DNA of 64,000 nucleotides from Verrucomicrobiaceae bacterium (GTDB lineage: Bacteria > Verrucomicrobiota > Verrucomicrobiia > Verrucomicrobiales > Verrucomicrobiaceae), in NCBI GenBank assembly GCA_947507875.1, contig CANNQP010000013.1, positions 1-64,000 on the forward strand, written 5' to 3'. Below the pieces are notes generated by a model. That model ran no database searches and was not told the DNA's origin. It saw only the letters and a program-made list of their open reading frames with translations. Below are positions 32,807 through 41,861 of the stretch, piece by piece. A program made the translations under genes and the position numbers. Numbering within the stretch: position 1 is the stretch's first letter; every line of letters begins with the position of its first letter.

Positions 32807-34915
32807 ATGCGCTGCATTCTTGCTTTCCTGCTGGCTGCCTCTCTTCAGGCGGCACCTTATCCTGAAACAACGCCAGACACCGTGGGCAATCGACTGCTGC
32901 AGAGCTACTGGCAGACGCAGGTCGAGCAGATCGAACAAACAGGTAGCCTGAAAGACATCCAAACCGCTGAGGACTGGCAGAAAAAAGCCCCCGAGTATCG
33001 CCGCCAGTTGGCGGAGATGCTCGGCCTGCATCCCATGCCGGAGCGCACGCCCTTGATGGCCACACGCACGGGTGAGCTGGCTGGCGATGGCTGGCGTGTC
33101 GAAAAACTGCACTACCAGGCGGTGCCTGGGCTTTACGTGACGGCGAACCTTTACCTGCCTGCCAAGGTGGAAAAGCCCCTGCCGGCTATCCTTTATGTGT
33201 GCGGTCATGCGAATGTGATGAAAGACGGCATCAGTTATGGCAACAAGACGGGTTACCATCACCATGGCATCTGGTTCGCTCGCCACGGTTACGTATGTTT
33301 GATCATCGACACGGTGCAGTTGGGGGAGATTCGCGGTGAGCACCATGGCACCTATGGCAAAGGGCGCTGGTGGTGGGTTTCACGCGGCTACACTCCGGCT
33401 GGGCTAGAGGCTTGGTCCGGGATTCGTGGTCTCGATTATTTGGAAACGAGAGCGGAGGTGGATGCGAGCCGCCTGGGCGTCACGGGGCGCAGTGGTGGTG
33501 GTGCCTACTCCTGGTGGGTGGCGGCGCTGGATGATCGGATCAAGGCAGCTGCCCCGACAGCAGGAGTGACCTCCATGCGCAATCATGTCGTCGATGGCTG
33601 CATTGAGGGGCACTGCGACTGCATGTTCTTCGTGAACACCTATCGCTGGGATTTTGATCGTTTGGTCGCCTTGGTCGCGCCACGTCCTCTGCTGATTTGC
33701 AATACCGACAAGGATAGCATTTTTCCCATCGATGGCGTCTTTCAGGTTCATCAGAAGGTGCGGCGGATCTATCAGCTGCTGGGTGCAGATGAAAAGTTAG
33801 GCCTGCAAGTGGCCGAGGGACCTCACAAAGACTTGCAGCCGTTGAACATGGGAGCCTTTCACTGGTTCGAGCGCCACTTGAAGGGGGCAGACCCCATGGC
33901 AGTGCTGAATCAGGGGGCTGAAAAGCTGCTGGAGCCTGAACAACTGCGGGTCTTTACCCAATTGCCCGCCGATGAAAAGAACACCACGATTGACCAAAGC
34001 TTTGTGCCCCAAGCGAGCGCGCCCGAAGTCCCCGTGAGTGCTGAGGCCTGGGAGAAGCAGAAGCAGGCCTGGAAAAAAGTCCTGGAAGAAAAAGTGCTGG
34101 CAGGCTGGCCTCAGGACGCGGCTCCAGTGGCTCTTGTTCGGGTAGGACAAAGCGAGCGGGACGGTATCACGTTGTCGGCCTATGATTTTCAGTCAGAGCC
34201 TGGCCTGCCGTTGCGGCTTTATGTGGCGCATCGCGTAGGGGTGAAGGTTCAGGATCTGGATCTGGTGGTGCTGAATCTCTTGGATGAGGAGGGCTGGGGG
34301 CAGTTCAGCCGCACTTATCAGGAGCGCTTTAGCCAGCTCTGGCAGGCGGGCTTGCCTTCCGTCAGTCGCGACGATGCGGCGTTTGAGCGTGAGCGGAAGA
34401 TGTTTCAAAACTTCCCATGGGGCATGGCTTACCTAGCTCCGCGTGGTGTGGGTCCGACCGCCTGGTCGGGCAGTGAAAAGGCGCAGAACCATCGCCTCAG
34501 GCGCTTTTACCTCCTGGGACAGACGGCCGATTCCATGCGTGCTTGGGACATTCGTCGTGGTGTTCAATCGCTTCGAATGGTCTCGGGTCTGGAAAAGAAG
34601 CCGATCTGGCTGCAGGCTGAGCAAGCTATGGCGGTGAATGCACTGTATGCCAGCCTTTTCGAGGATGGAATTGCCCGGTTGGATCTGCATGAGCTGCCGA
34701 CCAGCCATGCGCAGGGACCTGCGTATCTGAATGTGCTGAAGTATCTGGATTTGCCGCAAGTCGCCGCGCTCGCAGTGGATCGCACACGTGTCATTCTTTA
34801 CACGGCGGAGGAAAAGCCTTGGGTCTGGACCACGGCACTTGCGAAAGGGCTCGGATGGCCGTACAAGCAATGGCAAATCCGCAAGCCTGTCGCAGCGACG
34901 AAAGAAGAGCGCTGA
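32807..34915 (+). CDS. secreted alpha/beta-hydrolase (acetyl xylan esterase-like)
   Basis: 702 residues from the ATG at 32807, which opens a signal peptide (M-R-C-I-L-A-F-L-L-A-A-S-L-Q-A-A). A GTG at 32762 would overlap the previous gene by four bases and mask the signal. The hydrolase domain has the nucleophile elbow G-R-S-G-G-G with Ser229 and a probable catalytic His in G-P-H-K-D-L, resembling the AXE1/dienelactone-hydrolase group. The C-terminal 300 residues form a second hydrolase-like region without an obvious nucleophile elbow. May deacylate polysaccharides outside the cytoplasm. Confidence 0.8.
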   Translation: MRCILAFLLAASLQAAPYPETTPDTVGNRLLQSYWQTQVEQIEQTGSLKDIQTAEDWQKKAPEYRRQLAEMLGLHPMPERTPLMATRTGELAGDGWRVEKLHYQAVPGLYVTANLYLPAKVEKPLPAILYVCGHANVMKDGISYGNKTGYHHHGIWFARHGYVCLIIDTVQLGEIRGEHHGTYGKGRWWWVSRGYTPAGLEAWSGIRGLDYLETRAEVDASRLGVTGRSGGGAYSWWVAALDDRIKAAAPTAGVTSMRNHVVDGCIEGHCDCMFFVNTYRWDFDRLVALVAPRPLLICNTDKDSIFPIDGVFQVHQKVRRIYQLLGADEKLGLQVAEGPHKDLQPLNMGAFHWFERHLKGADPMAVLNQGAEKLLEPEQLRVFTQLPADEKNTTIDQSFVPQASAPEVPVSAEAWEKQKQAWKKVLEEKVLAGWPQDAAPVALVRVGQSERDGITLSAYDFQSEPGLPLRLYVAHRVGVKVQDLDLVVLNLLDEEGWGQFSRTYQERFSQLWQAGLPSVSRDDAAFERERKMFQNFPWGMAYLAPRGVGPTAWSGSEKAQNHRLRRFYLLGQTADSMRAWDIRRGVQSLRMVSGLEKKPIWLQAEQAMAVNALYASLFEDGIARLDLHELPTSHAQGPAYLNVLKYLDLPQVAALAVDRTRVILYTAEEKPWVWTTALAKGLGWPYKQWQIRKPVAATKEER

Positions 34916-35051
34916 GCCTAGCGCACGGACTGTCATCTGCGCACAGGGTTGACGGTTTCGTCAGTTGGCTGCATGGGCATCGCTCGCCGAGGGCAGTGGC
35001 GGCTAGATGGCTGGCTGCGCGGACATCGGCGATCCGATTTCTTCTTTCCCC

Positions 35052-35900
35052 ATGGCCGGTTTTTTCAAATCCCTCCTCCAACGTTTCACCAAGCCAAACA
35101 TCGACTGGGATGAGCTCGAAGCCTCGCTCATCGCCGGAGATTTAGGTCCAAAACTAGCACTGCAAATTGTCAGTGATTTGCAGGCTCAGCAGCGTCAGCT
35201 GCATGGGGCCGACATTGTGAAGGTGGCTCGTGATCATGTGCGGAAGATTTTGCCATCACAGAATCCTGCGCTGACACCGCTGGTGGATGGTCGCCCGAAG
35301 GTGCTGCTGATCGTCGGTGTGAATGGGGTCGGCAAGACCACCTCGACCGCGAAGCTGGCACATCTGCTGCATCGTCAGGGGCATGGCGTGGTGCTGGCTG
35401 CGGCCGATACCTTTCGCGCGGCGGCGGTGGAGCAGCTGGAGGTCTGGTCCCAGCGCCTCGGGGTGCCTTTGGTCAAAGGGCCGCCAAACAGCGATCCGGC
35501 GGCGGTGTGTTTCGAAGGCTATGAGCGCGCCGTGAAGTCGGGAGCGGCCTTTCTGCTCTGCGACACGGCAGGTCGCCTGCACACGAAGCACAACCTCATG
35601 GAGGAACTGCGGAAGGTGAACCGCGTGCTCGGGCGCAAGGACCCGAGTTCACCCCATGAAGTCATGTTGGTGGTGGATGCCACGACCGGCTCAAATGCGC
35701 TGCAGCAGGCACGCGAGTTCCACAAGGCTGTGCCACTCACGGGGCTAATCGTCACCAAACTGGATGGCAGCGGCAAAGGCGGTGTACTGGTGCCCATCCA
35801 GCAGGAGTTAGGCGTGCCGACGCGATTCATCGGGCTAGGAGAGCGGGTGGAGGATTTCCAGGCCTTCGATCCCGCGCGTTTCGTGGATGAGCTGCTCTAA
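35052..35900 (+). CDS. ftsY: signal recognition particle receptor FtsY
   Basis: 282 residues from the ATG at 35052 (a further upstream start at 35007 adds unrelated residues). SRP-type GTPase that docks ribosome-SRP complexes at the inner membrane. The NG core is complete: G-V-N-G-V-G-K-T-T at 89-97, A-A-D-T-F-R-A-A-A-V-E-Q-L, D-T-A-G-R, T-K-L-D-G-S-G-K-G-G, and the terminal F-I-G-L-G-E-R-V-E-D-F-Q-A-F. There is no long acidic A domain, only a short amphipathic start M-A-G-F-F-K-S-L-L-Q-R-F that can bind the membrane. Confidence 0.97.
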   Translation: MAGFFKSLLQRFTKPNIDWDELEASLIAGDLGPKLALQIVSDLQAQQRQLHGADIVKVARDHVRKILPSQNPALTPLVDGRPKVLLIVGVNGVGKTTSTAKLAHLLHRQGHGVVLAAADTFRAAAVEQLEVWSQRLGVPLVKGPPNSDPAAVCFEGYERAVKSGAAFLLCDTAGRLHTKHNLMEELRKVNRVLGRKDPSSPHEVMLVVDATTGSNALQQAREFHKAVPLTGLIVTKLDGSGKGGVLVPIQQELGVPTRFIGLGERVEDFQAFDPARFVDELL

Positions 35901-35978
35901 GCGGGACTTTTCATCTGGAAGATGCGGGGGCCATGAGCTCGCAGTGGACGCAGGCGCGGTGTTAGGCCATGCTCGGTC

Positions 35979-38390
35979 ATGGCTGCCGTGCTTGATCTTC
36001 GCCACCTCGGAGTGGTTTTGTTCATCGGGGGTGCTCTTGTTCGAGCCTCCGCGGGAATGACCCTTGATGAGGCTGAAAAGATCGCCCCGCTTCCCGACAT
36101 CGCCCAACACGGTGGTGTGGTTTGGGCAGATCTGAATGAAGACGGCCATCAAGATCTCATCGTTTCTAACTCGGCGGGTTATGGCGTTTATCTCTTCAAT
36201 CCTGTAGAAAAGAAGCACCTGCAATGGTCGCGCGGCTGGTCCCAGGTGCTGCGAGAGGGCAAGCCTGGTGATGCCCATAGCCTACCGCTGCTCAAAGGGG
36301 CCCGCTTTGAAGACGGTAAGCTCGTCTTTGCGAATGGACAGCAACCGCTGAGTCGTGATGAATTGCTGCGTGTGCCTGGGCCGCCTCTCTTGAGCCCAGA
36401 GGCATCGTTGAAAAAAATGCATGTCCAGCCAGGCTGGGCAGTCTCCCTCGTGGCGGCGGAGCCGCTCGTGCAGGACCCGGTGTTCATCGACTGGGATGAA
36501 CAGGGCCGAGCCTGGGTCGTGGAGATGGGCGACTATCCGTTCGCTCCTGGTGAAAAAACCCAGGATGGTAAAATAGGCCAGGAACGCGTTTCGGAGCTAC
36601 AGACTGGTCGGGTGAAAATCCTGACGGATACCGATGGTGATGGAGACTATGATCGCGCCAGTTTATTTCTCAGCGGCCTGCGCCATCCCACTGGTCTGGC
36701 CTGCTCGCGCGGTGGGGTTTTTATCTCAGCGATTCCCGATGTGATCTACGCCACGGATACCGATGGCGATGAGCGTTGTGATCAAGTCGAGCCCTGGTTT
36801 CGTGGCTTCACGGCGGGCAATCCGCAGCATCTGGTCAACGGTTTTTGTTGGGGGCTGGATGGCTGGCTCTATGGAGCCAATGGGGACAGTGGTGGCGAGG
36901 TAACGGCACTACGCACGGGGCAAACGCTGCGGCTCGGCACCAACGATTTTCGCTTTCACCCGGAGTCGGGGCGGATCGAGCTGGAGGCTGGCCGCACGCA
37001 GTATGGTCGCTGGCGCGATGATTTCGGCAATTGGTTTGGCAACAACAACAGCACGCTCGCTTGGCATTACTTCCTGCCTATGCGCTGGCTGGAGTCACAT
37101 CCCGACCGCGTGGCAGCAGCCCTGCGTCGTGTCACAAATGAGGACAAGTCGCTGCATCCCATCAGCCCCGAAGTGCGCCGTTTCAATTGGGCCTCCGCTA
37201 CGCACACGCTGACCTCGGGCTGCTCTCCCATGCCCTGGTTCGATGGCAAGGAGTCCAGCCTCCTGATCTGTGAGCCGGCGAACAATCTGGTGCATCGGCA
37301 ACTGCTGGACCTGACGCAGCTACCCATCACCAGTCGTCGCCATCCGGAGGATCTCACTCGTGAGTTGATTGCAAGCGAAGACAATCACTTCCGCCCTACT
37401 CAAATGCGCCAGGGGCCTGACGGTGCCTTTTACATCGTGGACATGTATCGCCAAGTGCTGGAGCACCCCGAATGGATTCCAGCTGAGATCGCTCGGGGAC
37501 TGGATCTGAGGGCAGGGGAGGACCGTGGCCGAGTGTATCGGCTGACTTGGCCCGGCATGAAGTCCGCTCCATCAAGATTGGGGAGCGATTGGGGTGCCGA
37601 GATGCGCTCATCGATTCGCTGGCGACGTGACACCGCCCAGCGCCTGCTTTTGGAGAAAAAGGACATGGCCCAGCTTCCTGGGTTGCTAGCAATCGGGCAA
37701 GATTCTGAGCAATCGCTGCCCGTGAGGCTCCAGGCGACTTGGACCGCAGCGCTGTTAGATGAGCAGCACCGGCCGGCACTGCACGAGCTGATCCGCGCCA
37801 GTTTTCCCCAGGTGCGTGGAGCGGCCCTGGTGGCAGCAGGTGGGGATGACATTCATCCCGAGGAACTGGCCTCCTGGTTTCCCCGACAAGCTGAAGCCCA
37901 CCCTGCGGCCTTGCTTCCAGTGCTAGGCAAAGGGAATGAGGATCGCCAGAAGGTCGTTCGACGCTACCTAGCGCTGTTGCCTACCCTGAAAGGTGAGGCA
38001 GAGCGTGGCAGGCTGGTCTTTGCCCGCACCTGCATGGCCTGCCATCGACTGCGGAATGTGGGGGTGGAGGTCGGGCCCGATCTAGCCACGGTGGCTTCCA
38101 AACCGGTAGAGCAGCTTCTAGAGGCCATTTTTGATCCCAATCGTGCCGTCGAGCTTCGCAATGCGACCACTCAGGTCACGCGGCAGGACGGCACGGCGTT
38201 AGCAGGGCTGCTGGTGGCAGAGACGCCGACCAGTGTCACGCTGCGAATGCCTGGGGGGCTGGATCTGCCCATCCCGCGTGTAGAGATTCGATCCACTCGC
38301 ACGCTGGCCACATCCCTGATGCCCGAGGGATTGGAGGCGGCCCTGACGCCACAGGATGTGGCCGATCTGTTGGCTCATCTACGGCCCTGA
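35979..38390 (+). CDS. PVC-type haem-binding CxxCH protein with dehydrogenase-like propeller
   Basis: 803 residues. After a signal-like start (about 5-25), an FG-GAP/VCBS-like stretch (V-W-A-D-L-N-E-D-G-H-Q-D-L) precedes a putative membrane-bound dehydrogenase propeller (about 145-510) with D-T-D-G-D-G-D-Y-D and D-T-D-G-D-E-R-C-D calcium-type loops. A helical-repeat linker follows, then a single haem c site C685-M-A-C688-H689 in F-A-R-T-C-M-A-C-H and a Planctomycete/Verrucomicrobia-specific C-terminal tail. Such proteins are abundant in PVC bacteria and presumed periplasmic redox enzymes on sugars; the substrate is unknown. Not tightly linked to either neighbour. Confidence 0.88.
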   Translation: MAAVLDLRHLGVVLFIGGALVRASAGMTLDEAEKIAPLPDIAQHGGVVWADLNEDGHQDLIVSNSAGYGVYLFNPVEKKHLQWSRGWSQVLREGKPGDAHSLPLLKGARFEDGKLVFANGQQPLSRDELLRVPGPPLLSPEASLKKMHVQPGWAVSLVAAEPLVQDPVFIDWDEQGRAWVVEMGDYPFAPGEKTQDGKIGQERVSELQTGRVKILTDTDGDGDYDRASLFLSGLRHPTGLACSRGGVFISAIPDVIYATDTDGDERCDQVEPWFRGFTAGNPQHLVNGFCWGLDGWLYGANGDSGGEVTALRTGQTLRLGTNDFRFHPESGRIELEAGRTQYGRWRDDFGNWFGNNNSTLAWHYFLPMRWLESHPDRVAAALRRVTNEDKSLHPISPEVRRFNWASATHTLTSGCSPMPWFDGKESSLLICEPANNLVHRQLLDLTQLPITSRRHPEDLTRELIASEDNHFRPTQMRQGPDGAFYIVDMYRQVLEHPEWIPAEIARGLDLRAGEDRGRVYRLTWPGMKSAPSRLGSDWGAEMRSSIRWRRDTAQRLLLEKKDMAQLPGLLAIGQDSEQSLPVRLQATWTAALLDEQHRPALHELIRASFPQVRGAALVAAGGDDIHPEELASWFPRQAEAHPAALLPVLGKGNEDRQKVVRRYLALLPTLKGEAERGRLVFARTCMACHRLRNVGVEVGPDLATVASKPVEQLLEAIFDPNRAVELRNATTQVTRQDGTALAGLLVAETPTSVTLRMPGGLDLPIPRVEIRSTRTLATSLMPEGLEAALTPQDVADLLAHLRP

Positions 38391-38632
38391 GTCGATATCT
38401 CGGCTAGGAGGTCGCCATGGCCTCTAGTGAATGATGCTAAAAGCGCTCCTCGTGCGGACGCTTGCCTATTTGGAAATGACTTCTGAGCGTCCTAAAGTGC
38501 TCACGCAAGTGTGGGGGCAATATGTCAGGAACATGCATCGCCTTGGAAGATGCGGATCGCGCTTGTCAGGTGGGTGCTTGAGTCGCTAGTTTGAAGCTGT
38601 TTTTTGGAAATTTCCCAGGAACCAACCTCATT

Positions 38633-40003
38633 ATGAAATTCACGATCAGTCTCCTCACGCTCACAGCGCTGTTTTCTGGCACAGCCCTTCATGCCGAAGA
38701 TAAACCTTCCCAGCCCGGAGGTCAGCTACCCGGAAAGGTGGCAGTCAGCTTAGTCAAAGTGGCTGATGACTTGGTGGATCCTGTCAGTGTCGCTGCCCCT
38801 AACGATGGCAGCGGTCGCGTCTTTGTGGTGGAGCGTCCAGGCGTGATTCAGGTGATCAAAAATGGCAAAAAGCTGCGTCGCCCCTTCTTGGACATCAAGG
38901 ACAAGACCATCTCTTCCTTTTTGGAACTGGGCATGTTCAGCATGGCTTTTCACCCAGACTTTGCCAAAAACGGCAAAGTCTATGTGGCCTACGCTGACCT
39001 TTGGTTCAATGGAGCAACGATGATCGCCGAGTACACGGTGGACAAAAGCAATCCCGATCGCCTGAACCCAGAGAGCGTGCGCATTTTGATGCAGATTGAC
39101 TTTCCCTACTGCAATCATCACGGTGGCCAGATCGCTTTCGGACCTGACGGCTACCTGTACATCGGTGTCGGTGATGGCGGCTGGGAGGGAGATGTGATCA
39201 ATGCCGGTCAGGATCTACACACTTGGCTGGGTAAAATGCTGCGCATCGACGTCAACAAATCCTCCGCTGATCGTGCTTACGAGGTGCCCAAGGACAATCC
39301 CTTCATCACGCCACTTCAGCAGATGACGCTTTTTGGAGTCAGCGAAGAAGCGTTTTCTAAAGTGCACCCCAAAGCGAAGCCTGAAATCTGGGCCTACGGC
39401 TTGCGCAACCCCTGGACCTTTAGCTTTGACTCGAAGACTGGGGACCTGTACATCGCTGACATCGGTCAAAATCACTGGGAAGAGGTGAATTTTCAGCCAG
39501 CCAGTAGCAAAGGTGGGGAAAACTACGGATGGAAGTTCATGTGCGGCAGCCATCCGTTTCCAATGATTCTGAAGAAGAATCCCGATGGAACGGAGACAGC
39601 CAGTGACCCAGAAAACTACCCTAAAGTGGGAGTCCAGCCAATTGCCGAATACAGCCATGTAGATCAGGGCATTTGTGTGATCAATCTTGGCATTTATCGC
39701 GGTCAGGATTACCCTGAGCTCGATGGCGTCTATTTCTGCGCCGACTGGGGCAGTGGCAAAGTTTGGGGCATGAAGAAGGACGCTGGCAAATGGCAAATGC
39801 AGGAGCTGATGGATCTGGCCGACGGCATCCGCCCTACCGGCAGCGGCACTGGCCCTGATGGCAGCATTTACGTGACCCATGCGACTGCGAACTACGGGGG
39901 GCCTGTCGATCCCTACACCAGCGAACGTGGAGCACTGTGGAAGCTAGTTCCTACGGCCAAAGTCCCAGCAGGGGCAGTGACCGCGCCTGTTGCAGGCAAG
40001 TGA
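38633..40003 (+). CDS. PQQ-type sugar dehydrogenase (glucose/sorbosone dehydrogenase family)
   Basis: 456 residues from the ATG at 38633, which opens a signal peptide (M-K-F-T-I-S-L-L-T-L-T-A-L-F, then H-A-E-D). The upstream TTG at 38591 is not needed. Beta-propeller blocks: F-V-V-E-R-P-G-V-I-Q-V-I, H-H-G-G-Q-I-A-F-G-P-D-G-Y-L-Y-I-G-V-G-D-G-G, W-A-Y-G-L-R-N-P-W-T-F-S-F-D and I-A-D-I-G-Q-N-H-W-E-E-V-N. The His in H-H-G-G-Q is in the position of the catalytic base of soluble glucose dehydrogenase. Periplasmic. An intrinsic terminator follows the stop. Confidence 0.9.
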   Translation: MKFTISLLTLTALFSGTALHAEDKPSQPGGQLPGKVAVSLVKVADDLVDPVSVAAPNDGSGRVFVVERPGVIQVIKNGKKLRRPFLDIKDKTISSFLELGMFSMAFHPDFAKNGKVYVAYADLWFNGATMIAEYTVDKSNPDRLNPESVRILMQIDFPYCNHHGGQIAFGPDGYLYIGVGDGGWEGDVINAGQDLHTWLGKMLRIDVNKSSADRAYEVPKDNPFITPLQQMTLFGVSEEAFSKVHPKAKPEIWAYGLRNPWTFSFDSKTGDLYIADIGQNHWEEVNFQPASSKGGENYGWKFMCGSHPFPMILKKNPDGTETASDPENYPKVGVQPIAEYSHVDQGICVINLGIYRGQDYPELDGVYFCADWGSGKVWGMKKDAGKWQMQELMDLADGIRPTGSGTGPDGSIYVTHATANYGGPVDPYTSERGALWKLVPTAKVPAGAVTAPVAGK

Positions 40004-40025
40004 TGCCTTTAAGGCTGCTCAAGAC

Positions 40026-40059
40026 GGCTGGGTGGGCTTAGCCTGCCCAGCCTTTTTTT
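40026..40059 (+). terminator. intrinsic terminator after the sugar dehydrogenase gene
   Basis: A 12-base stem (GGCTGGGTGGGC with GCCTGCCCAGCC, two wobble pairs) closes a 3-base loop and is followed directly by seven T residues. It begins 23 bases after the stop codon. Confidence 0.85.
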
Positions 40060-40084
40060 CGCTCATGGCCAGAGCTGCAATCCC

Positions 40085-41149
40085 TCAAAGGCCAAGCTCT
40101 AGCTGCCCGCCCACTTGAGGTCGGCGAAAGCTGGCCGCACTAACTGCAGGCCGGCGATGTAACATGGCAACGCGCCGCAGAGAGATCTTGAACAATTGCT
40201 CAATTTGCTGTGCCCATATGCCAACGCCTTTGAGACGTTTGCCAAATTCTCCATGCGACATTGTCGCGCCTTGAGTTTCTGCGATGCGATTGAGCACCTT
40301 TTCCTTCATGCCTGGAAAGTGTTCTTCAAGCCAAAGGCCAAACACTTCTTTTACACTAAAAGGCAGCCTGACGACGGTGTAGCCTGCAAACGTTGCCCCT
40401 GCGACGTGGGCGGCCTCTACGATGGCCGGAATTTCGCTATCATTGAGACCTGGAATGATCGGGGCGATGGAGACGCCGACAGGTACTCCTGCATCCGATA
40501 GTGCTCGAATGGCTGCCAAGCGCATAGCAGGGGAACTGGCTCGGGGCTCCAGCCGCCTTGCCAAGTCGTGATCCAAGCTGGTGATGGAAATGTAGGCCGC
40601 CGTCGCCTGAACGCGTGATAGCTCGACCAGATGGTCGAGGTCTCGCGTGATGAGGTGATTTTTGGTAATCAAAACAACAGGATGCCGACACTCCGCCAGT
40701 ACCGCCAAGCAACCACGGGTGATCTTTAGCTTTTTTTCAAGAGGCTGGTAGGGGTCCGTGACACCGCTAAGAGAGAGGTGCTCAGGTATGTATGTTTCAC
40801 GAGCGAGTTCAGCGCGTAGTAGCTCTGGGGCGTCTTGTTTAACTAGAATCCGGCTCTCAAAATCGATTCCAGCCGAAAAGCCAAGCCATTCATGGGTTGG
40901 GCGGGCGTAGCAGTAGGCACAGCCATGCTCGCAGCCGCGATAGGGATTCAAACTGGCGGCAAAAGGCAGATCAGGACTCTCATGTCGCGAAATGATTGAG
41001 CTGGAGTGATCTCTGAAGAACTTCGTGCTGACTTGATCAGGCTCTTGCCCTGGTTCGTATTCGATGTGGAGTTCACTGAACCGTTGCGTGGGATTCACCG
41101 CAGCCCCCCGCCCATGAGGTCGCACTCCAGGCATGGGGGACGCGCTCAT
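40085..41149 (-). CDS. PA0069-type radical SAM protein
   Basis: 354 residues. N-P-Y-R-G-C-E-H-G-C-A-Y-C-Y-A-R-P-T-H supplies a Cys cluster C73-x3-C77-x2-C80 that should hold a 4Fe-4S centre for SAM cleavage. The adjoining S-G-V-T-D-P-Y-Q-P-L-E and L-I-T-K-N-H-L-I-T-R-D are features of the spore-photolyase-like PA0069 group, whose function is unknown. Fourteen bases downstream of the DUF6580 gene. Confidence 0.92.
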   Translation of the reverse strand: MSASPMPGVRPHGRGAAVNPTQRFSELHIEYEPGQEPDQVSTKFFRDHSSSIISRHESPDLPFAASLNPYRGCEHGCAYCYARPTHEWLGFSAGIDFESRILVKQDAPELLRAELARETYIPEHLSLSGVTDPYQPLEKKLKITRGCLAVLAECRHPVVLITKNHLITRDLDHLVELSRVQATAAYISITSLDHDLARRLEPRASSPAMRLAAIRALSDAGVPVGVSIAPIIPGLNDSEIPAIVEAAHVAGATFAGYTVVRLPFSVKEVFGLWLEEHFPGMKEKVLNRIAETQGATMSHGEFGKRLKGVGIWAQQIEQLFKISLRRVAMLHRRPAVSAASFRRPQVGGQLELGL

Positions 41150-41163
41150 GGTGAGGCCTCAGG

Positions 41164-41766
41164 TCAGGCCGCTGCCCGCTGGAGCCATGGCAACGTCGGT
41201 TGTGCACGTAGGCGGGCCTCAGCATTGAAGGCCACGATCAAAAGTGCGCTGAAGATGAGATCACTGACGATAGCGTTGCGCAGGAAGTGCCAGCTCGGCA
41301 CATAACCTGGCAGACCGGTGGTCTGAGCCTGAATCCAGCCAGCGAGGCTTTTGACGTAGGTTGGCTCAGCCATCCAAGTGGCGGTGTTGGTCAGGAGGTA
41401 AAAGCTCAGGCTGCAAGCCACCACGCCAAGAAGACTGTGAGCGATGCTCAGCCGACCGCGATGGCGGTTCGCGAAAGCTGCGGCAATGCCATAAATCGCA
41501 TAGATGGTCAAACTTTGAAGCCCCAAGGCCTCCTTGGGGCCAAGAGCGAGCGCGTTCAGGCCGAGCATAGCCGCTGGACAGAACCACCATGGAAGCACGC
41601 GTGGCATGACCAGCGTGCCCGCAAAAGCGAGTGCCATCCAGGGGGAGAAATTGGGCAACAAGCTCATGCCTTCGGAAGTCAACTTCATCCATTGAAAGGC
41701 TAGTGCCAATGCGATGAAAACCAGAGGGAACCATAAGGAAGAGGGTATTTGGGAGCGGGAGGACAT
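41164..41766 (-). CDS. DUF6580-like integral membrane protein
   Basis: 200 residues from the ATG at 41766; the frame opens further upstream but the extra 29 residues are polar and end before the next gene. About five hydrophobic segments are visible. N-F-S-P-W-M-A-L-A-F-A-G-T near residue 35 and a C-terminal N-A-I-V-S-D-L-I-F-S-A-L-L are typical of DUF6580 proteins. Some relatives resemble transport substrate-capture subunits, but no ECF partner is nearby. Lies between purK and the radical SAM gene. Confidence 0.75.
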   Translation of the reverse strand: MSSRSQIPSSLWFPLVFIALALAFQWMKLTSEGMSLLPNFSPWMALAFAGTLVMPRVLPWWFCPAAMLGLNALALGPKEALGLQSLTIYAIYGIAAAFANRHRGRLSIAHSLLGVVACSLSFYLLTNTATWMAEPTYVKSLAGWIQAQTTGLPGYVPSWHFLRNAIVSDLIFSALLIVAFNAEARLRAQPTLPWLQRAAA

Positions 41767-41861
41767 GACGAAGGATACGCGGGGAGAGGCTGATGCGATA
41801 TTAGGAGGACGATTTGTGAAGTGCAAACGCTCTGGCGGCAAGCTTTTCAGCAATAAGACTG

